A DNA stretch of 64,000 nt, taken from contig CM070617.1 in NCBI GenBank assembly GCA_036346255.1, positions 4,877,501-4,941,500 of the forward strand, given 5' to 3'. Source of the DNA: Ampelocalamus luodianensis. Its lineage: Eukaryota; Streptophyta; Magnoliopsida; Poales; Poaceae. Each line of letters begins with the position of its first letter. Within the stretch, counting starts at the first letter, position 1. This document shows, in pieces, positions 58,701 through 64,000 of this stretch. The notes under the pieces are model-generated. The model was not told where the DNA came from. It worked only from the letters and a program-made list of their open reading frames with translations, and made no database searches. The translations under genes were made by a program, and so were the position numbers.

Positions 58701-61700
58701 ATCGTTGGCATTAAGCAAGGAGAATATAATAGTCTAAGTCTCAATCCCCTTCGTCTTCCCAATCTATAGTCTTCTCTCCCCTAGCAGTTGACGTCACCCG
58801 GGTATCCTCCCGATGATGTTTACCCCTATGATCTAAGGATCATAACAGTTACCATGCCTCTACTCTAAATCAGGGTATGCCATGGGCTAAATATCATAGC
58901 CCCATCCTGTGAAATGCTTTGTCATGCTCCCCTGTTGCAATACATGTCTAAAACTGGACAAAAAATAACTTAATTGTCTAGACTGTATTGAAAATCTTTT
59001 TTTTATATATTAGCCAAAAAAAAAACAATACTTCAAAAGCTGAACCTTGGTCGCTGTAGTTCTCAAGGAGCTTGCGTCACTTCCATGATTTGGCTCCGTC
59101 AATGCCTACAGAAAGAATATATTGTTTTAGGTAGAGACTCTGTCATTTAATCATTTGTATGAATCGCTGAGCTTCAGAATGGACATTTCAACTCACCCAG
59201 CAACCAACAGTAGTAAGTTGAGCAAGGGATGGCAGGTATTTCTGCTTCTGAACCTCAGATCCACAAAGAGCTGTTTACAAAACAGAAAAGAGCAAGGACA
59301 GCTCAACTAGAGCATAATTTATTTTGGTAAAACTTCCCAGCACAAGATAGTAACAATGAAAAAAATTGTAGCTTTTTTACCTATTGTGACCATTGCAAGA
59401 GAAGAGTGCACCAGAATAAATGTGGAGCAGCTTGCATCTACCCGTGCCATTTCTGCCATAGTAACAGCACTTGCTGTAATCGAAAGTCCGGGGCACCCAT
59501 ATCCCTGTAGTAAACCACGGTCTCACAATAAACTTGAGGAATATTATAGAATTGAGAAACAACAGGAAATCTAAACACAATCACGTAAGTGGGTATGCTT
59601 CAGTATTCCAATATAGAAAAAAGTTCACAATACTTAAAGCAAAGTGGCTTGTATGAGGACAAATTTGTACTAATATACATGTCCATATGACTAACTGAAG
59701 ACATGTCCATATGACTAACTGAAGAGCTCATAACTTCAATAATATCAACGTCAACAGGAATGCAATCTCAAGTCGATAAGGGTGCCAATCTGAGTGAATC
59801 GCTACACGGTCCATGGTCAATCCATGCCAGTGTCAGGTCTGAGGTGTCCTGCTCCAGCTTACCATGTTAAATAGACTACGCTATGGAGAGATATAAGTAA
59901 TGATCAACCACTTGATCTGATTTCTTTATGCAGATGGGGGAGATCAGGCTTTTAGGGCTTGATCCATAAATACCTATTCATGTGAAAGGGTTTGACAATT
60001 GACAATGTCGCCCTTCTGAAATTTAATTGGTTGGCACAATCTCCACCATTGAGTCTTCTTTTTAAAATAAAAACTTTTTCTTTAGGGAGAGTAATTTCTC
60101 CATTTCAAGACTGAATAGAAAAAAGAACATGGTGCATAGATATGTGCCAAACTTAATTTGACTTGAGCCCATTGATTTCAATGATTATTGCCCATAAGGG
60201 TAAAAGCTTATTTAGAAATCAGAAGGTAACTGTAATATAGAGAAATCATTACCTTTATCGTACCTCCGGCTACACCAAGGCTTGCAAGGTTAGGAATGGC
60301 ATGAAATGGAAACTCTGCCTTCTCCCAGTACTGCAGTTGTAAATTAACAAGTGACTATGTTATACGTCTAAAAAAAGACTATGATATGACCAAGAAAATT
60401 TAAATAGGACATTACCCAGTCAATCCAAATTAGAGAAAGTATCTGATTTATGGATAAGTAAACTAGAAATGCACTGTCTATTGTCTAGTAATAGATTCCA
60501 GAAAGGAAGTCATGTCTAACTATGGTTTATGTGATAAAACACTTCAAGACGAGTAGTCTAATCTGCCGTAGTAGTGTAAATAGACTAGTTGGGAATTGGC
60601 ATACCACTGCCATAATGGGCGCAATTTCTTTCTCCATTATACCCCTAACCTTCGCCCTGATAGACCGCTCTTCACTGGTCAGCAAATCATCAAACTGGTA
60701 GTAGTCCGATGCTGCAAATGAGAGTGGAGGTACTTAAAAACCAATAAATGCAACATACTCCAAGGACTTTGTAATTGGCACACCGTAAATCAACTCACAG
60801 CACTGAACTTTAGTATATATAAGTTCACACTTAATGCACATCGTAAAGGTTGAGTAGTCTAATCCCTGCCAAAAAAATGGCCAAGTTACCATTTAAGAAT
60901 TAAAGCAGCAATAGGCATGATTATACAGTTTTGGTTGCACATTTAATGTTTGAAATTTACACTCCTAATAAGGCACATCATAAAGGTTAAATACTCTGAT
61001 CCCTGCCCAAAAATGGTCAAGGTGCTACTAAGAATTAAAGCAGCAACAGGTTGGGAAACAAGAGCAGCTGATTCTACAGTTTTGGTTGCGCATTTAAGCT
61101 GTGAAAGCAACCCCTCCCATGAACGAGTCCATCTGAAACAACAAATCTCTATTTATGCCATACTGACTTGGTACCTTAGCAAATAGGTTATCAAATCACT
61201 AAATTCTTGTAAGCTCCAATATTTCTGAATTGCAGAAGGGCCGCAAGTGCATTTATCTTTGAAATGACCAATATCAAAGTCTAGAAGTCTAAAACTATCT
61301 AGCAAACTTTGACAGAAGTACCAATAAACTTGAAAAGAAAGCTGCATAGTTCCTATATGACCGCATCTAATAATTGAACAAAAGTGACCCGCAACAAAAT
61401 CATCAAACAGTACTAAAACTAGACAACGATACGAGTTGACAAAAATGACCAAACAATTCAAAAACTAACCAAATAAAACTAAGATCAGATAATCAAATTT
61501 GGGGAAAAAATTCAAACGACCTTTCCCATTTCACACCGCAAACCCCGCTAATTTCCACTGATCCTGACCAAAATAGCATGAGAAAAAGAAGAAGAATATC
61601 TCCAATATATTCACCCCAAAAAATTAGCCTCCCAACTACCTATAGAATTCTTAAAAACAACTCACTTCCACATATTAACATCCAATCCAGAGACCAAAGA

Positions 61701-61977
61701 GCTCGATCTTTTGACCGAACGAAACGGAGAAGCAAGGTTTTCTTTTCTCACCGGAGGGCGGGAAGACGGAGGCCGGCGTAGCCTGGGGGAACGCGAGGGA
61801 GAGGTCCATCGCCGGGAGCCCGATCTTGGCGCCGTCCTCCTCGCGGCCGTCACCGCCAGCACCTGCAGGGAGATCAACTAACCAATCAACCAAATGCCTC
61901 GAGATCACCCAATTAATCCCGCACCAAATCGAGCCGTTCGAAAGCGCAGGAGCCAGCCCACCTTGCTTCCCCACCAT
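55724..61977 (-). CDS. ACX4: acyl-CoA oxidase 4, peroxisomal (short-chain)
   Basis: ACX4 oxidises short-chain acyl-CoA to trans-2-enoyl-CoA with FAD, passing electrons to O2, in peroxisomal beta-oxidation. Thirteen exons: 61962-61977, 61752-61862, 60605-60711, 60253-60330, 59381-59504, 59197-59270, 59046-59105, 56895-57004, 56555-56714, 56401-56477, 56151-56322, 55954-56046, 55724-55852; 1311 nt, 436 aa, all with GT/AG borders. Visible in order: LSLAFPQATPASVFPPS, YWEKAEFPFHAIPNL, GYGCPGLSITASAV, the acyl-CoA dehydrogenase signature ALTEPNHGSDASS, RWIGNGTFADVLVV, GLKATKIENKIGLRMVQNGD, YLKERKQFGVPLAAFQLNQE, ELLGGNGILTDFLVAK, and SYEGTYDIN with the catalytic Glu region. The C-terminus ALAKARL ends in a PTS1 signal (ARL). 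Length is normal for ACX4. The 2-kb intron between 57004 and 59046 carries an LTR element, and splice sites around it are intact. Confidence 0.93.
57578..58847 (+). mobile_element. complete short LTR retroelement in an ACX4 intron
   Basis: The LTRs are 57578-57931 and 58403-58847 (TGTCATGG...CATAACA). The second is longer by about 90 bp near its start. The primer binding site TGGTATCAGAGCC follows LTR1 at 57935, and the polypurine tract AAAGGTGGGGAGTAG precedes LTR2. The flanks GTTGC (57573-57577) and GTTAC (58848-58852) agree at 4 of 5. The 471-bp interior has one open frame from 57984: a helical start (MSANVDDMKAILADMTVMVA, then a Glu run from a GAG repeat) and the end LLSTWGLLGFQPWPPPQLED followed by ERSRKVGSS. 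It is antisense to ACX4. Confidence 0.85.
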
Positions 61978-62389
61978 CCCGGCAGCGCGGAGTAAGTACA
62001 GATAGAGCGTCCCTCACTAGGGCTTGGAGTTTCGTCGGCGGAGGAGGAGGAGGAGGAGGAGGCGAGAGCCGCGAAACGGGGGAGGGGCCGAGGAGGAGGA
62101 GGTGACCGGAGAGCGAGAGGGAGACGACGAAGAGTGGGAGAAAGACTGGTCTCTCTCTTGGGAGTTGGGAGGCTTGGAGCTTTCCGTATTTCTGAGTGAA
62201 TTGTGATTACGTACAGGAGCAGCACGGCACGACGTTCGAGTTGTCCCTGGCCCACACGTCATAGGTGGGCTTGGTGCGTAAGGCAGATATATGTGTGGGG
62301 CCAGTATGGCAGAGGACCAGGGGTGTTTATTTGCTCGGCGCCCGCGGATGGCCTCCTCCTCTCATCCTCTGCGTTGAATCCAAGGCCCT
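61978..62389. other. ACX4 leader and promoter region
   Basis: Upstream of the ATG at 61977 there is a purine-rich (GGA)n stretch at 62040-62110, which on the transcribed strand is a CTC-rich leader. No clear TATA box was found. Confidence 0.5.
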
Positions 62390-62628
62390 CCGGAAAATAA
62401 TTCTATACACAATTTAATTGATGTGGACCAATTCTATCATGTGACACGTGTTTTTTTACGAATCTCAAAGCGCACAACCTTATAAATCACTGATGCGAAT
62501 TTTTACGAATTGAATAATGAAGGTTATTACGTCACGCTTTGAGATTCGCGAAAGAACACGTGTCATGCAGTGGAGTTAGTCCACATCAATAGAGTTGTGG
62601 ACCAGATCCTATAGGATTATTTTTCCGG
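62390..62628. mobile_element. foldback MITE upstream of ACX4
   Basis: Ends CCGGAAAATAATTCTAT (left) and, as reverse complement, CCGGAAAAATAATCCTAT (right). Further inverted blocks are TTGATGTGGAC, GACACGTGTT and CGAATCTCAAAGCG, so nearly the whole 239 bp folds on itself. No target duplication could be defined. Confidence 0.7.
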
Positions 62629-63548
62629 GCCCACCTGTCGGTGATGCCGTCTCACATATCAATTGCGCTAAGCCACCTAGATTTGGATAGTTCACCGCGT
62701 CACTTGTTTGGTACCGGCCTAAATCTATCGACTGCACGCGTTAATGTATACGTACGCTTTCTAGCGAGGCGGCATGCGTCGAGGCTAGTCCCGCCGCCTG
62801 TGCAGCTGCCGGCGTGCCGCCCTTGACGACGTACGGTCGAGCTCACCGCGGACCCCCCGGGTCGTGCAGCTCCGGCGTCTTCTGCGCTTGCTTGCTTGCT
62901 GTGGCCAATCTCTGCTCCCTGCTCGCGATCACCTTATTATGGAATAAAAGAGAGCTAGCGAAGCGTACGTGCGTCGACGTAGCATCTACTTTTGCCTGCA
63001 TGGACATGCACCTCAGCACGTGTGAAGACCTCTTGTTTGCTTCTTGTACCACGAGATGTTGACGTGGCGACCAAGCTTAGCGCAGACTAGGCGCGCGATG
63101 CATATGCATGCCACCTCCGCCACTGTGGACGATCGGCACGAATTGGAGGAGCACGTGTCTACGTACCTGTGCAAGTTTTTGTGTTCAGTCCACATCTAGA
63201 TGGTTTAGAGGAGTTGTGTACAAAACTTGATTTTAGCCAACATAATTTTAAAAACCGTTTATTCAACCATCTCTAGTTGGCCTCTAGACCAAACAGCATG
63301 GACACGCAGGTCAGCACGTCGACAAGAATTAAAGGATGGCACGTGCGTACGGTACGTGTGCAAGTGTTTGTGTTCCGGTGGACGTATTGTTTAAGTAAAA
63401 ACTGTGCATAGGCACCTCGATCTCATCTAAAAAAACGACCAGGAGATAGAACACTAAGCAAATAGTATTTGCTAAAACAAAACACTAAACATAGTACCAT
63501 GCGCACTGAATGTCCTCTCGTCCACTCGTATTTTAGACAAGAAGCTCC
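62629..63548. other. intergenic between divergent genes
   Basis: Promoter-side DNA shared by ACX4 (-) and the right-edge gene (+). It has several ACGTACGT-like and CACGTG-type cores (for example near 63150 and 63340). No gene was called. Confidence 0.4.
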
Positions 63549-63556
63549 TATAAAAG
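63549..63556 (+). promoter_or_regulatory. TATA box of the right-edge gene
   Basis: TATAAAAG lies in CTCCTATAAAAGCCTC, 114 nt before the ATG at 63663. A start site near 63580 would give a leader of about 80 nt. Confidence 0.65.
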
Positions 63557-63662
63557 CCTCTTCTCTACATCCCCACAAGACACACACTGGAAAACCAATC
63601 ACCTCTCCATACACCTTTTCATTCTTTCTCTTCGTTGAACGACACGAGAAGAAAAATCATTT

Positions 63663-64000
63663 ATGGAGAGGGTGACCATGCGGCTGGCCCTGGTCTTGGT
63701 TGGCCTAATGGTGGCCGGCCAGGAAGCCCACGCGGCAAGGCCCGCGACGTCCACTGTCGCCGTGCCCGCCAGCACGATCAACTGCACCGTCCCGAGCAAC
63801 GGCCACAAGATCAACGAAGTCAGACACTGGATGCCACTGGAGGCCAACCTGGAGACCAACGCAGCACCGCCCGCAAAGCCCACTGCCGCCGTGCCCGCCC
63901 GCCCGACCAACTGCACCGTCCTCAGCAACTGCGACAAGACCAACGCCGCCGAACTCTGGATGCCGCTGGAGGCCAACGCGCGCGGCTGCAGCAAGATCAA
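63663..64000 (+). CDS. small secreted protein with a duplicated NCT...WMPLEAN module (3' end outside window)
   Basis: I do not recognise the family. The frame from the ATG is open for 112 codons to the window end. Residues 1-25 form a signal peptide (MRLALVLVGLMVAGQEAHAA after a short MERVT; a second ATG at 63678 would also keep it). Two imperfect modules follow. The first has AVPASTINCTVPSNGHKIN then HWMPLEAN. The second, 41 residues later, has AVPARPTNCTVLSNCDKTN then LWMPLEAN, followed by RGCSK. Both modules keep NCT (a possible N-glycosylation site and a Cys); the second has two extra Cys. A canonical TATA box and a plausible leader precede it. Expression cannot be judged. The protein may hold more modules beyond the edge. 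Confidence 0.65.
   Translation, partial: MERVTMRLALVLVGLMVAGQEAHAARPATSTVAVPASTINCTVPSNGHKINEVRHWMPLEANLETNAAPPAKPTAAVPARPTNCTVLSNCDKTNAAELWMPLEANARGCSKI

Overview
The window is nuclear DNA from a grass, most likely a rice (Oryza) or a close relative. Intron-containing genes encode typical grass proteins. The spaces between them are filled with plant transposons: MULEs, hAT elements, a CACTA arm, foldback MITEs and LTR elements with a TGGTATCAGAGC-type primer binding site. GC-rich first exons alternate with AT-rich intergenic DNA. There are no operons, CRISPR arrays or bacterial signals. The species call is an inference from sequence character, not from a search.

Layout. 1-5964: decayed importin-alpha/ARM gene (+) with a MULE-like element and a short LTR element in its introns. 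6612-7376: intact single-exon THA8-like PPR protein (-). 7611-9961: non-autonomous MULE with a 460-bp internal tandem duplication. 10390-12750: broken serine carboxypeptidase (+). 13388-14340 and 23144-24555: two intact, paralogous PP2-like phloem lectin genes (-). The gap between them holds a broken DUF295 gene, a decayed hAT transposon and a small LTR element. 25999-31479: a nest made of a Ty3-type solo LTR, a CACTA fragment, a second LTR fragment and a hAT-type MITE. 31760-32815: NF-X1-type zinc-finger pseudogene (-). 33701-34603: intact DOG1-domain gene (-). 34980-38970: AT-rich repeats and intergenic DNA. 38972-39757: fasciclin-like arabinogalactan protein (-). 41897-43124: complete short LTR element. 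44699-45123: unrecognised coding fragment. 45780-46135: foldback element. 47495-52800: RING-H2 E3 ligase (-) with a long 5' UTR intron. 54964-55283: minisatellite. 55724-61977: peroxisomal short-chain acyl-CoA oxidase, ACX4 type, 13 exons (-), with another short LTR element in an intron. 63663-64000: start of a small secreted repeat protein (+), cut by the window end.

The genes do not form one pathway. They cover nuclear import (broken), plastid RNA metabolism, vacuolar or secreted proteolysis (broken), phloem lectins, seed or ABA-type regulation, cell-wall glycoproteins, ubiquitin ligation and peroxisomal fatty-acid oxidation. For the PP2, DOG1-domain, RING and ACX4 genes the exon lengths, splice sites and reading frames add up to clean proteins (243, 256, 270, 524 and 436 aa). 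The importin, carboxypeptidase, DUF295 and NF-X1 loci each carry several independent lesions.

I found no convincing new multi-gene system. The most interesting items are the secreted protein with a duplicated NCT...WMPLEAN module at the right edge, a family of short LTR elements with different LTRs but a shared internal reading frame, a perfect 126-bp palindrome inside one LTR, a foldback element built from GTCACGCCACC-type palindromes, and a MITE inserted about 10 nt from a 5' splice site of an intact gene.
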